A stretch of DNA of 39,342 nt from CAZMXS01 sp964570325 (GCA_964570325.1 CAZMXS010000047.1:1-39342); one strand, 5' to 3'; positions 5,929 to 14,608 are shown, numbered from the stretch's first letter. Numbers and translations are program-made. The notes: a model not told the origin generated them from the sequence alone.

Positions 5929-8157
5929 TTATCCAAAATATGCGCCAGGCCCTTCGGCCTCCAGATTCAGTCCGGTATCTTCGTTGTAATGGGTTTCAGG
6001 ACTCTGCAAGATTCCCAAGTTGTCATAAACAAGTTTGATATCGCTTCGGTCCACAGCTTGGTTCCATGCCGAACGGTGAATCTGCACAGCATAGCGTTGC
6101 GTCTGCCGGAGGGTCTCGCGGTCGGGCGCCGGCATCGCGCGCAGTCGCTCGCAGAGAGCGCGCCCTTCTTCACCCCACGGAACCAACACTGTGCAATAAG
6201 CGGCATCGTCAATAAGATGGAACTCCGCCGCCGTCGTGGCATAGCCGAAGTTGAACGGGAAATCGCTATTCTGTTCGAGGTGGAACTGATCCAAGATATG
6301 GTGCGCGTCCCATTTTGGTTTTTGATCCCAGTAGTAGAGTTTGAAGAAGTGTTCGTTTGCTTCAAGATCAAGCGGATCGGGATGCAGTTCCATGACTTGG
6401 GCGGCACAGTTTGCCGTATCGGCAAAGTACCGATTCGCGGCCTTGTGCTCGCTCGTGAAGACGAAAACCTTGCCGAGTCGGCCCAGCCGATTGTTGCGGT
6501 TGCACCGTCCCGCGGCCTGCGCGATGGAGTCAAGACCTGCCATCGCACGGAACACCACGGGAAAGTCCAGGTCCACTCCGGCCTCGACCACCTGCGTGCT
6601 CACCACCCGACACGTCTCACCGGCTTTCAGAGATTGCCGAATGTCCTTCAGAACCTGGCGGCGATGCTCGGGACACATTCGCGCACTGAGATGAAAATGC
6701 CCCTCGTCCGGCTTGATCGCGTCGAAGAGTAATCGCGCATGCTTCGTCGTGTTGACGATACAAAGAGCCTGTTTCTCGTCCAGCATCCGGTCGCGCAGTT
6801 GCACGTCGGTCTGAAGACCGATTCGCTCCACTTCCACGCGCTTGAGGGCGGCGTACAGTTTCGGGGGCTCAAGCACGATTTCCCGCACGTTTTCCAAGCC
6901 GATATCGAAGTCGGGCCGTTTTCGGATTTCCGGCTGGGTGGCGGTGCAAAGCACGACCGAGCAACCGTAATCGCGAACCAGGAGCTGAAGGGCGCGGAGG
7001 CACGGCTTCAGGTAGTCCACCGGTATCGTCTGTGCTTCGTCGAGGATAATTACACTCCGCGCGATTCGATGGAGCTTTCGACATCGCGACGGCTTGGCGG
7101 CGAAGAGTGACTCATAGAATTGAACCGAAGTCGTGACAATGATGGGAGCATCCCAGTTCTCCGAGGCCAGCCGCGCCGCCTTGGTTTCCTTTTCGGGATC
7201 CAGGTTGCACTGGTGCTCCAGCACAACATCCTTGCCCAAGTGTTTCTGGAAGACATCGGCGTTTTGCTCGATGATGGTTGTGAACGGCGCGACGTAGATG
7301 ACGCGCCGCAGGTCATGTCGAAGCGCATGACGCAGGGCAAAGGCCATGGACGAGAGCGTCTTGCCCCCGCCGGTCGGAACGGTCAGCGAGAAAAATCCCG
7401 GCGTCGAGTCGGCCTTCTGCTCACAATCCAGCCGAATCTGATGTCGGCGGTCGTTGATCCCATGCCCCGATTCCTCTTTCTCCAATTTTTCCAATGATTG
7501 GAAAAAACCGGGCGCCAGTTTTCCAATGATTGGAAAACTCGGCCGCTCCGCGGCCTGCTCCGGGTTCATGGCGCGCTCGGTATCCAGAAAATCGGCATCC
7601 ACCAGACAGGAGAAGAGCATGCGAGCGAAGAACGCCACGGCGAATGCATCATGTTCGCCCAGCGCCCTGCGCAAAAAGTAGGGCAGTTGTTGCGGCATAT
7701 CGCGCTGTGGTAACTCGCCTAACCCGTGCTTCCAATCCGGCGGCGTCTTCTTCAGCCGCTTCTCCTGGCAAGCATCTTCGGAGCGTCCATCCAGAAGGCC
7801 GGCATGGTGGCCGGCAATAGCGTAGCTCAACAGATGGCCGATTATGGGGATATTCTCAACGGCATATTGCGCGCCGGCGCTGGAATGATCCACGCGGCCT
7901 GGCTGGCTTTCGGCGCACGCTTCGCCCTGGCTTTTCAGATAGGCTTGGAACTCCTCCGAGAACTTCCCCACATCATGCCACAACCCCGCTAGATAAGCCC
8001 ACTCTGCCGCGCCAAACTCTTGCGCGAACCCAGCGGCGAGTTTTGCTGTCTCTTGGAGATGCTCCTGAAGCAACTGCCATTCCAAGACGGGTTTCCCCGG
8101 CAATGAATGTGCGTGATAGCGTTTGTCCGCGATTTCTCCTGGGTAGGAAGGTTCCAT
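5929..8157 (-). CDS. cas3: Cas3 nuclease-helicase (type I-C)
   Basis: Cas3 is recruited by target-bound Cascade to unwind and shred DNA. From the ATG at 8157 the protein has 742 residues; a TTG directly before it could also start, and AGGAG lies upstream of both. The N-terminal HD domain shows WHDVGK (His61-Asp62), DHSSAG (near 90) and GHHAG (near 117). The SF2 helicase has Walker A PTGGGKT (261-267), DEAQ (373-376), STQVVEAGVD and motif VI QAAGRCNR (547-554). Between the two, residues 207-225 (FPIIGKLAPGFFQSLEK) are encoded by a double palindromic repeat and look like an in-frame insertion in the linker. The gene is first in the cas operon. Confidence 0.96.
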   Translation of the reverse strand: MEPSYPGEIADKRYHAHSLPGKPVLEWQLLQEHLQETAKLAAGFAQEFGAAEWAYLAGLWHDVGKFSEEFQAYLKSQGEACAESQPGRVDHSSAGAQYAVENIPIIGHLLSYAIAGHHAGLLDGRSEDACQEKRLKKTPPDWKHGLGELPQRDMPQQLPYFLRRALGEHDAFAVAFFARMLFSCLVDADFLDTERAMNPEQAAERPSFPIIGKLAPGFFQSLEKLEKEESGHGINDRRHQIRLDCEQKADSTPGFFSLTVPTGGGKTLSSMAFALRHALRHDLRRVIYVAPFTTIIEQNADVFQKHLGKDVVLEHQCNLDPEKETKAARLASENWDAPIIVTTSVQFYESLFAAKPSRCRKLHRIARSVIILDEAQTIPVDYLKPCLRALQLLVRDYGCSVVLCTATQPEIRKRPDFDIGLENVREIVLEPPKLYAALKRVEVERIGLQTDVQLRDRMLDEKQALCIVNTTKHARLLFDAIKPDEGHFHLSARMCPEHRRQVLKDIRQSLKAGETCRVVSTQVVEAGVDLDFPVVFRAMAGLDSIAQAAGRCNRNNRLGRLGKVFVFTSEHKAANRYFADTANCAAQVMELHPDPLDLEANEHFFKLYYWDQKPKWDAHHILDQFHLEQNSDFPFNFGYATTAAEFHLIDDAAYCTVLVPWGEEGRALCERLRAMPAPDRETLRQTQRYAVQIHRSAWNQAVDRSDIKLVYDNLGILQSPETHYNEDTGLNLEAEGPGAYFG
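7486..7537. repeat. Two copies of a TTTTCCAAT-ATTGGAAAA palindrome inside cas3
   Basis: Copy 1 (7486-7506) is TTTTTCCAATGATTGGAAAA plus one more A; copy 2 (7519-7537) is TTTTCCAATGATTGGAAAA, and its symmetry extends to 7517-7539. Their centres are 32 nt apart. Both are inverted repeats about one central base, and the frame of cas3 stays open through them. Another partial copy lies at 25765-25779 in fprA. I infer a dispersed repeat family of this genome. Confidence 0.85.
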
Positions 8158-8228
8158 CAATACCCAGCTCCTAATTGCGCGAATTCACCGCATTCAACGA
8201 ATCTGTGACACCACTCGCATTCAAACGT

Positions 8229-8258
8229 ATTTAGTTAAAAAAAACGCCGTAATGACAA
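8229..8258 (-). promoter_or_regulatory. Candidate cas operon promoter
   Basis: On the minus strand TTGTCA (8253-8258) is followed after 18 nt, including a run of eight T, by CTAAAT (8229-8234). This is about 70 nt upstream of the cas3 start in an AT-rich stretch. It is a plausible but unproven promoter for the whole cas operon. Confidence 0.35.
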
Positions 8259-8288
8259 TTCGTCTTTTTTTGAAATCGCAGTATTATG

Positions 8289-8321
8289 CTTGGGGTAGGA
8301 CAAATACAGTCCCACCCCAAG
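8289..8321. terminator. Hairpin between the methyltransferase and the cas operon
   Basis: CTTGGGGTAGGA (8289-8300) pairs with TCCCACCCCAAG (8310-8321), 12 positions with one non-Watson-Crick pair and a 9-nt loop. It lies about 80 nt past the methyltransferase stop and upstream of the cas promoter region. There is no adjacent U-tract, so it is either a weak terminator or another regulatory structure. Confidence 0.4.
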
Positions 8322-8403
8322 ATAAATCGTTCCCGGCACAGTCATTCGTGATCCCTTGTTGGCCGATAGGCGTGATCTCGCTGCGTAACTGTCCGGGCTG
8401 CGC

Positions 8404-9228
8404 TCATACCGCCACGCATTCCATGATCTTGTAAGGCATCCGCAGAAGGAATCCGTCCGGTCCAAGCTGCAGGCCCGGCAGGTCGGCATAGCGGGCTTGC
8501 AGCGCCTCGCGGATGCGGGCCATCTCTTCGGGAGCGATTTGATAGCGTTCGCCGAGCATCCGTTCGCTCATCACGATAGGCGGGGCATCTGCCATGCGGT
8601 TGATGCGAAATCCCGTTTGTTCCATCAGCGACAGCAGAACCTTCAAAGGCGGGAGCCATTTGTCAGAATGCATTCGCTCCAGCATTTCATCCACCCGCAA
8701 CGCGGCCTCCGGATCGCTCTCGCAGGCGGTCTGCTGGATGAAACACTCGCCCGGGCGCAACTGGGCGCGGATGTGCGCCAGCACGGGACGCTGACCGGCC
8801 AGTCCGGCATAATGCAGCGTGGAGCGCGTAATCAGCATAAGTCGCTCGGCCTCGCCGGCGACAGCGGAGCGGGCAAGCTCCAGGAATGAACCTTTCAGGG
8901 CGCGAATCCGCGGTTCATGGATTTGCGCCAGTTGCGCGGCGGACAGATCCAGATTGACCAACCGCACCGTGGGCGCCAAACGTCCGCGCCGGATCAGGTT
9001 CTGCAAAATGAAGCCGGTGCCGCCGCCGAGATCCACGATAACATCCGGCTGATGGTGTTGAGCAGCGGCTTCAACCATCTCCAAAAAGGGCCCGGCAATT
9101 GCGGGATCACTGAAATAACCCTGATTCTGTCGCGCCCATTCGGCGCCATGCACCCGGAATTCGCGCGCGACGGATTTTTCCAGCAGATTCTCGATTTCGG
9201 CTTCGTCGCGCGGATGGGGCAAGTCCAT
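8404..9228 (-). CDS. Class I SAM-dependent methyltransferase
   Basis: The 274-residue soluble protein carries the SAM-binding glycine loop VIVDLGGGTGFIL (residues 63-75), an acidic residue after the second strand (LVNLDLS), and RSTLHYAG in the place of motif IV. These place it in the class I Rossmann methyltransferases that act on small molecules, but the acceptor cannot be read from the sequence. It has no signal peptide. The cupin gene lies 45 nt upstream on the same strand and the two may be co-transcribed. The gene is separated from the cas operon by a 240-nt gap with a hairpin, so a CRISPR role is unlikely. Confidence 0.8.
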   Translation of the reverse strand: MDLPHPRDEAEIENLLEKSVAREFRVHGAEWARQNQGYFSDPAIAGPFLEMVEAAAQHHQPDVIVDLGGGTGFILQNLIRRGRLAPTVRLVNLDLSAAQLAQIHEPRIRALKGSFLELARSAVAGEAERLMLITRSTLHYAGLAGQRPVLAHIRAQLRPGECFIQQTACESDPEAALRVDEMLERMHSDKWLPPLKVLLSLMEQTGFRINRMADAPPIVMSERMLGERYQIAPEEMARIREALQARYADLPGLQLGPDGFLLRMPYKIMECVAV

Positions 9229-9273
9229 TAACCGATGTCCACAAAGTTTTGGGGGCGGGTCAAGCTGTCAACA

Positions 9274-9621
9274 TCACTCGTATTCCTTGGGCACGGCGCA
9301 AATCATCTTGAACACGCCCGGGCCGCGGTTGCGATACTGGTGTTTCTGGCGCGGCGGCACAAAAGCGAAATCGCCGGCATTCAGCGGATGCATGACGCCG
9401 TGCTCGTCCACCAGGCAGCCGCTGCCTTCGATCACATAATTCATGTGCTCCGTATCGTGCGTGTGATAGGGCGTATGACCATCCGGCTCCAGGGTAAAGA
9501 CACGGAAGGAAAAGGTCGGCACACCATCCGCTTTACCCAGCGCCAGTTGCCGCCAGGCCTTGGCGGTGCCTTCCATGGTCACCGGCTGGCGCGGAACGTC
9601 GGCGAGATGCACGATTTTCAT
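9274..9621 (-). CDS. Single-domain cupin protein
   Basis: This 115-residue protein has both cupin motifs: motif 1 in GHTPYHTHDTEHMNYVIEGS (two His, a Glu-equivalent position and a later His) and motif 2 in GDFAFVPPRQKHQYRN. Such small beta-barrel proteins bind a divalent metal and act as sugar isomerases, dioxygenases or sensors; the substrate here is unknown. The ATG at 9621 was preferred to one 12 codons upstream because GGAG lies 6 nt before it and the conserved fold begins at MKIVHLADV. It precedes the methyltransferase on the same strand. Confidence 0.85.
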   Translation of the reverse strand: MKIVHLADVPRQPVTMEGTAKAWRQLALGKADGVPTFSFRVFTLEPDGHTPYHTHDTEHMNYVIEGSGCLVDEHGVMHPLNAGDFAFVPPRQKHQYRNRGPGVFKMICAVPKEYE

Positions 9622-9756
9622 GGGGCACTCCATTTGTTGATGCGCGCGGGACGTCATGCCGACCCGCGGCGCGACAACGGAGATGATAGCGGCTGCGGTC
9701 CAAAGTGCAACATGTGAGCCAACAATCCTGACACATGAACAGCCGGTGAACCTTTT

Positions 9757-9785
9757 TTGTTCGGCAAACGCTTAAATGACATAAA
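9757..9785 (+). promoter_or_regulatory. Candidate promoter of the four-gene plus-strand run, with a 10-bp tandem repeat
   Basis: TTGTTC (9757-9762) and CATAAA (9780-9785) are 17 nt apart, 54 nt upstream of the GTG start at 9839. The -10 box overlaps two tandem copies of ATAAACAGGC (9781-9800), which could be an operator. The assignment rests on spacing and position only. Confidence 0.35.
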
Positions 9786-9838
9786 CAGGCATAAACAGGC
9801 GGAGAGCAACAGAATGATTTTCGCCGAAGGAGCGGAGC

Positions 9839-10819
9839 GTGGAAGATTACGGGTCGGTTGCTGTGGTTCCATTGTCGGAGCATGCGGAGGCGGGATGCTT
9901 GTCGTATGGCCGGTTGCTTGGTGATATTTGGGCGGTGATTTGGAGTAGTCCGTTCTGGTTCAGCGCGCATTTGATTAGCTTGATCTTGTTTGGCGCGCTG
10001 GAACCCAGTCTGGCGTGGGTGGCCAAGGATGCCGCCGGTGAAATCCAGCGCGTCCAGGGTGTGCTGAACCAGATCGTGATATCGCGGGCGCCGATCTATC
10101 TGTTGATTGCCCTTGGGCTGGCGTTGTTGCGGCTCTGTGAACACGTCGCGCGCAAGGTCTATGAAGCAACCGTCGTCTTTGCCTTGCAACAGGTCATGCT
10201 CCGCCGCCGGCCGGTGGCGTGCGTCAGCGAAGATGTCACCCGCATGGTTTATGATTGCCTGGAGGCCAAAAAATCGCTTTCGCCGCTTTATTCCAATCTC
10301 TGGCGCGATTTATTCCGGTTAATATCCGTCGCCTGTTGGCAGCTTTCGCTGGCACCCGCCTGGCTGCCGGCCATGGGATTGAGTCTTCTGCCCTCCATCC
10401 TCGGACTCGTATTACTGGCGCCGGTGATCCAAAACGCGAAGCGGGGAGTGTTGGAGGAAAACTGCCGGCTCACCGCGCAGACGCCCGACGGCGTTTCCCA
10501 AGGATTGGTTCGGCGCCAGCAGAATCTGCTACGGCGCTTGGTCAATCTGGAGTGCTGGACGGGCGGGATGGAAGCGTTGCTGGGATTGTCCGCCTGGCCG
10601 GTATTGCTCGCCCTGATTATGGCCTGTCATGCCTGGAATTGGCCATTGATTCCGCGCCATATAGCAGCAGGGGACATGGCGGCTTTGTTGGTCAGCTTGT
10701 CGTTGATTTACAAACCCATGGCGGAATTGGGCAAGTCTTATGTCACATTGCGCGGCAACTGGCCGGCCTTGATGCGGGCGTTGTATCCACATTTACCCGT
10801 GGGAGCATCCAAAGCATGA
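9839..10819 (+). CDS. ABC-exporter-like transmembrane protein without an ATPase domain
   Basis: The 326-residue protein has about five to six hydrophobic segments (near residues 40-60, 85-105, 155-170, 175-200, 245-265 and 275-300). The layout, with a charged loop after the second segment (ARKVYEATVV to LRRRPVACVS) and the ending LLVSLSLIYKPMAELGKSYV, resembles the membrane domain of type I ABC exporters just before the nucleotide-binding domain. No Walker A, signature or Walker B motif follows, here or in the adjacent genes. It starts with GTG after GAAGGAG; its stop overlaps the next gene's start (ATGA). The ABC relationship is a resemblance by eye, and a different membrane family is possible. 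Confidence 0.55.
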   Translation: MEDYGSVAVVPLSEHAEAGCLSYGRLLGDIWAVIWSSPFWFSAHLISLILFGALEPSLAWVAKDAAGEIQRVQGVLNQIVISRAPIYLLIALGLALLRLCEHVARKVYEATVVFALQQVMLRRRPVACVSEDVTRMVYDCLEAKKSLSPLYSNLWRDLFRLISVACWQLSLAPAWLPAMGLSLLPSILGLVLLAPVIQNAKRGVLEENCRLTAQTPDGVSQGLVRRQQNLLRRLVNLECWTGGMEALLGLSAWPVLLALIMACHAWNWPLIPRHIAAGDMAALLVSLSLIYKPMAELGKSYVTLRGNWPALMRALYPHLPVGASKA

Positions 10820-11487
10820 GCACCGTGCGCACATCGAGCAGCCGGCGGAACCGCGCCTTCACCTTGGTGGAAATGTTAGCGATTCTGGCCGTTATCGGCA
10901 TGGTCATGGGCTTGACGCTACCCTATCTCAACCGGGCACGGCATAAGGCCCGGCGCGCGGCATGTCTGATGAATCTGCGCCAGATTTATTGCGGGTATGT
11001 TGCGTATGCAGCCGATCACGAGGGACAACTGCCCCCCAAATATGAGATCAAGAAAACAACGCTTTCCGCCTCGGATGCCGCGGAGGGCCGTGTGCTGAAT
11101 ACCATTGAGCGCGGCATTCAAACCGAATTGGCGCCCTATGTGCGCTCGCCGACGGTCTTCCGATGTCCGGCCGATACCGGTGACGCGCGAAATTCCACTC
11201 CGCTCTGGAAACGACGCGGGGAGAGCTATGAAGTCAAGGGCGTGTTGGCCAAGGAGTGGGGGACGGCCAAAGCCTACTTTGCCACCCGGGGTTCCGACCT
11301 GGTGGTCAGCGACCCATTCAAGCCGTGGGAAGCCGCCGAAAAACTCACGGTTATGGAAAAGATCGCAAAAGGTGAGCATGGTCCCAAAGACTGGCACCAC
11401 GGTTACTGCAATATCATTCTGCCCAGCGGCCGCGCGGTCAGCGTGCGCACCAAGGAAGAAGAGAAAGCCGAACAAAACAAGGAATAA
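10816..11487 (+). CDS. Prepilin-type N-terminal methylation domain protein (pseudopilin-like)
   Basis: The 223-residue product begins with a short basic leader and then FTLVEMLAILAVIGMVMGLT, the prepilin peptidase site and helix, with Glu at +5 of the mature protein. The residue before the cut is Ala rather than the usual Gly, a form common in PVC genomes. The globular part contains CLMNLRQIYCGYVAYAADHE and ends near DWHHGYCNIILPSGRAVSV, matching the H-x-DG-like tail of the PVC-expanded pseudopilin family. It starts inside the upstream stop codon (ATGA). No secretin, ATPase or inner-membrane platform gene is nearby. Confidence 0.85.
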   Translation: MSTVRTSSSRRNRAFTLVEMLAILAVIGMVMGLTLPYLNRARHKARRAACLMNLRQIYCGYVAYAADHEGQLPPKYEIKKTTLSASDAAEGRVLNTIERGIQTELAPYVRSPTVFRCPADTGDARNSTPLWKRRGESYEVKGVLAKEWGTAKAYFATRGSDLVVSDPFKPWEAAEKLTVMEKIAKGEHGPKDWHHGYCNIILPSGRAVSVRTKEEEKAEQNKE

Positions 11488-11492
11488 CCAAG

Positions 11493-12845
11493 ATGCCCGA
11501 TTACCCAATCCCAGCGCAGGTCCGCCGGCAGATAATCATCGCGCTGGCGAACCTGATACTGGTCATCCAGCTCAGCGTCAGATCGGCGGGCGCGGCGGGG
11601 ATCACCAATTGCTTCAGTTTCAGCGAGGAAACCAAGATCAAAGGGCCTTTTGTCCAGATTGGCGGCGAACTTTTCTTTGTGAGCGAAAAAGGCGGCGCGT
11701 ATGCCTATGGTTATGTGGGCAAGTTCAACCCGACCAACCGCAGCCTGACAGTTTTGAGCGAGTTCCAAGTCGAGACCAAGGCCAAGGGGTTGGCGCGGAT
11801 GGGGAATGATCTATGGTTTGTGACCGAGAAAGGGGGCGCAAGTAATTACGGTTATGTCGGCCGCTTCAGCCGGTTAAGCAATACCCTCGAAAGGCTGTGC
11901 GATTTCACCGCGTTGGTGTCCGCGAAGAGCGCGCCTTTTATCCTCGGCACAAATGGGTTCTTTTTCTTCACCGAGCAGGGCGGCGCTTATGGCAGTGGCG
12001 CGCTGATGCGTTATTCGCAGACCGGCGGGCTGGTCATCGCCGCGAGCTTGACGACAAACCTGGGGATCAAAGCCGAGGCCCAGCCGGTTTTTCTCAACGG
12101 CCGGTTGTATTACGGAGGGCGCGAAGGAGGCGACCTGACACAGCAAAGCGGCAAAGGGGCCGGCTCGATTGGCGCCATTGACCTGGCCGGCGGGGTGGTT
12201 ACCAAATTGATTGATTTGAACGCCAGCAACCATGGCGCGCGCGTCAAGTCCATGCTCCCCTTTGGCGACCGCCTATACTATGCCACCGATGAAGGCGGCG
12301 ATTTGACGCTCAACGCCGGCAAGGGCAGCGGCGCCGTGGGTTTTTATGACCCGGTCAGCAATACCCTGACCCGCCTGTTTGTCTGCAACGGCACGACGAC
12401 GGGGGTCAAACCCAAAAGCCTGATAGCGGTCGAAGATCGAATCTACTTCAACTGTGGCGAGGGCGCGGCCGATTCGTGCGGCGCCTTTTATATGATTGTG
12501 AACGGCACTCAAGTCGTGATGGTAGCAACCAACGACGTTTCGTTCGGCAACAAGTCTGATCAATTGACGCTTTACGGACAACGGTTGTATTGCGCGACCG
12601 AGCAAGGATGCGGCGGCTGGTTGGGGGGTATCTCCGCTTATGAATTCGACGCGGCCCCGCCGCAGTTGCAGATTCAGGCGCAGAATGGACAGGTTGATGT
12701 GAAATGGCCGTTGGTGGCGAACGACTATTGGCTGGAGTACTGTCCGGCTGTGGGAGCCGAATGGACGGCTGTGGCGGGCCCCGGCGCAACGAATGCTATT
12801 CTGCCGATTAGTGGCCAATGCGGCATTTTCCGATTGCGCCGATAG
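11493..12845 (+). CDS. Secreted beta-propeller-like repeat protein
   Basis: The 450-residue protein has an N-terminal hydrophobic segment (LIIALANLILVIQLS-like, ending AGAAG) consistent with export. It then contains about seven repeats of 50-60 residues with the pattern LFFVSEKGGAYAYGYVGKF, LWFVTEKGGASNYGYVGRF, FFFFTEQGGAYGSGALMRY, LYYGGREGGD, LYYATDEGGD and LYCATEQGCGGWLGGISAY. This resembles the GloVer-type tandem repeats of secreted propellers. The C-terminus (VDVKWPLVANDYWLEYCPAV, ending GIFRLRR) is like the sorting or Ig-like tail domain seen in PVC secreted proteins. It follows the pseudopilin gene by 5 nt, so co-expression is likely; its ligand is unknown. Confidence 0.7.
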   Translation: MPDYPIPAQVRRQIIIALANLILVIQLSVRSAGAAGITNCFSFSEETKIKGPFVQIGGELFFVSEKGGAYAYGYVGKFNPTNRSLTVLSEFQVETKAKGLARMGNDLWFVTEKGGASNYGYVGRFSRLSNTLERLCDFTALVSAKSAPFILGTNGFFFFTEQGGAYGSGALMRYSQTGGLVIAASLTTNLGIKAEAQPVFLNGRLYYGGREGGDLTQQSGKGAGSIGAIDLAGGVVTKLIDLNASNHGARVKSMLPFGDRLYYATDEGGDLTLNAGKGSGAVGFYDPVSNTLTRLFVCNGTTTGVKPKSLIAVEDRIYFNCGEGAADSCGAFYMIVNGTQVVMVATNDVSFGNKSDQLTLYGQRLYCATEQGCGGWLGGISAYEFDAAPPQLQIQAQNGQVDVKWPLVANDYWLEYCPAVGAEWTAVAGPGATNAILPISGQCGIFRLRR

Positions 12846-12870
12846 TTCTTGTCTCAACCCGGATCCATCA

Positions 12871-14577
12871 ATGAATGAACGCTCGATTAGAGGAACCGTG
12901 ATCCCGTTGCCTGGTTTGCCGCATGCCCATCGGCCGGAGGTAAAGGCGTTCGCGCAACAGCGGGATGTCATTTGGGCGGGAAGCCGATTGGGATTGTATC
13001 GAATTACACCGCGGCAGGCTCAATTCCTGGGCGACTGGACGGATTGCGAGATAGTCGCTTTGGGACCTGATGGGGCGGACCATCTGCTGGTAGTCTTCAA
13101 AGTCAGAGGCAAGCATCATATTGCGCGTTGTAATCAAGCCGGACGGCGAATCGAAGAATGGACGCCACCAGATGACGAACCGACTTGCATATTCGGACAC
13201 GAAACGGTTTGGATCGGGGGCAAGCAGAATATCTATTGCCTTGAGGGAACCGCCTGGCGCGCCAGCCTGCCGGCCGATCTGGCCGGATCGGCCGATTGGA
13301 TTCACGGTTGTGGTGGATGGGTTATTGCCGCGCTCCACAAGAGTGGCCGCGAAAAGCGCCCGTGCCTGCTGGCGTTGGCCGGCGACGGCAGGCAATGGTT
13401 GCCGGTTTGGCAGGGAACACCGGGCGATCGAATCAGGGCGTCGGACGGCCGCCGGATATGCTGCAAATGGACCGGCGATCAGCGCCAGCCGACTTTACAA
13501 TCCAAGCCGGTATTGGCCGCGGCTTTTTTTGAGGATGGCGGAGATGGCTGGGTGCAAGAATCCACCATCAGGCTGCGCGATCAAGACGGGCGCGAGTATT
13601 TTCGATTGCAACATGATCGCTTTTCACGCGGCCACTGGCTGGCACGGATGAATGGCTGTTTGCTGGTGGCTGGGGAGCAGGGGGTGCATGCCGTTGATCT
13701 GGATACCGGCTCGCTGCAGTGTCTGACCGAACGCATCGCCGGCCCGCGCTATGCGGCGCGGATCAAACATATCTGGCATCTGGACGAGGATCGTTTCCTG
13801 GTGGGGGCGACCCATGGTGCTTTTGTGACCTCCGATGGCGGGCAAAACTGGCGCACGGTGGAAGGCGCATTCGATGTGCATCACGTTCGCCGTCTTTTTT
13901 GCGGTCAGTCGGGCGAATATTGGCTGGCCACGCGTGACGGTATATTCGTCAGCCGTAATGGCGGGACGAGTTGGCAGACGGTTCCATGGAATGGCAACGG
14001 CTTGGAGTATGACAAATTATCCGGTGTCGCCGCGAGCGGCGACCAAGTAGTCTGGGGTGGCAAAGGCGGGCTATTTGTTCAAAAGATGCCGAACGAACCG
14101 CCCTGGCGCGTAGCGGCAATCGGCGCGCGGCGGATTGAGGACATCGTTGCCGGCCCCGACCGGCGTTTGCTGATTTTATGCCATGATGGGGCGTTGTTCG
14201 CCCTGAACGTTGAGCAAAACGCAGTCGAACAACTGGCCCAGTTTCCGAAAAAAGACGGGCGCAAAATTGTTTGTCGGGAGGGACGGATTTATATCTTCGG
14301 TCGGGAATCCATTCAGATTGATTGCGCCGGAGAGATTATGGAAATGGCATTGCCGGAATCCGATCGGCACTATTCCTTTGCTGTCGGCAAAACGCATATG
14401 GTCGCGTTTGATGAAAACCAAGCTTGGCGCGCGCGAATCGAGGAAGGCGATTGGCGGCCCATTGCCGCATGGCCGCACGGGATGGACAAACCCGCCGGGG
14501 CGTTGACCGCAAACGGGCATTACCTGCTTTTCACGGATGGACGGCGGCTCTGGCGCTTGGATTTTAATGGCGATTGA
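12871..14577 (+). CDS. Asp-box (BNR-type) beta-propeller protein
   Basis: The 568-residue product has at least two Asp-box motifs, TSDGGQNWRTV and SRNGGTSWQTV, each preceded by a strand ending in GATHGAFV or LATRDGIFV. The same strand pattern recurs from the start (IWAGSRLGLYRI, VWIGGKQNIYCL) to the end (HYLLFTDGRRLWRLDF). This is the pattern of seven-bladed BNR/sialidase-fold or Ycf48-like propellers. No catalytic sialidase residues and no signal peptide are evident, so it may bind partners in the cytoplasm. The ATG at 12871 was chosen over an upstream start that would run back into the preceding gene. It closes the plus-strand run, 25 nt after its neighbour. Confidence 0.65.
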   Translation: MNERSIRGTVIPLPGLPHAHRPEVKAFAQQRDVIWAGSRLGLYRITPRQAQFLGDWTDCEIVALGPDGADHLLVVFKVRGKHHIARCNQAGRRIEEWTPPDDEPTCIFGHETVWIGGKQNIYCLEGTAWRASLPADLAGSADWIHGCGGWVIAALHKSGREKRPCLLALAGDGRQWLPVWQGTPGDRIRASDGRRICCKWTGDQRQPTLQSKPVLAAAFFEDGGDGWVQESTIRLRDQDGREYFRLQHDRFSRGHWLARMNGCLLVAGEQGVHAVDLDTGSLQCLTERIAGPRYAARIKHIWHLDEDRFLVGATHGAFVTSDGGQNWRTVEGAFDVHHVRRLFCGQSGEYWLATRDGIFVSRNGGTSWQTVPWNGNGLEYDKLSGVAASGDQVVWGGKGGLFVQKMPNEPPWRVAAIGARRIEDIVAGPDRRLLILCHDGALFALNVEQNAVEQLAQFPKKDGRKIVCREGRIYIFGRESIQIDCAGEIMEMALPESDRHYSFAVGKTHMVAFDENQAWRARIEEGDWRPIAAWPHGMDKPAGALTANGHYLLFTDGRRLWRLDFNGD

Positions 14578-14586
14578 GATGCGGAA

Positions 14587-14608
14587 GCTGCCGCTACCTC
14601 ACGGCAGC
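14587..14608. terminator. Hairpin between convergent genes
   Basis: GCTGCCG (14587-14593) pairs with CGGCAGC (14602-14608), an 8-nt loop, at the meeting point of two convergent genes. It includes the stop of the large minus-strand gene and lacks a U-tract, so a bidirectional terminator role is only possible. Confidence 0.3.

Noticed and set aside
1..8160. Missing cas6 as an anomaly
   Set aside because: Type I-C uses Cas5c for crRNA processing, so absence of cas6 is normal.
8235..8489. 84-codon minus-strand ORF next to the cas promoter region
   Set aside because: Overlaps the end of the methyltransferase gene in another frame and has no binding site or family similarity.
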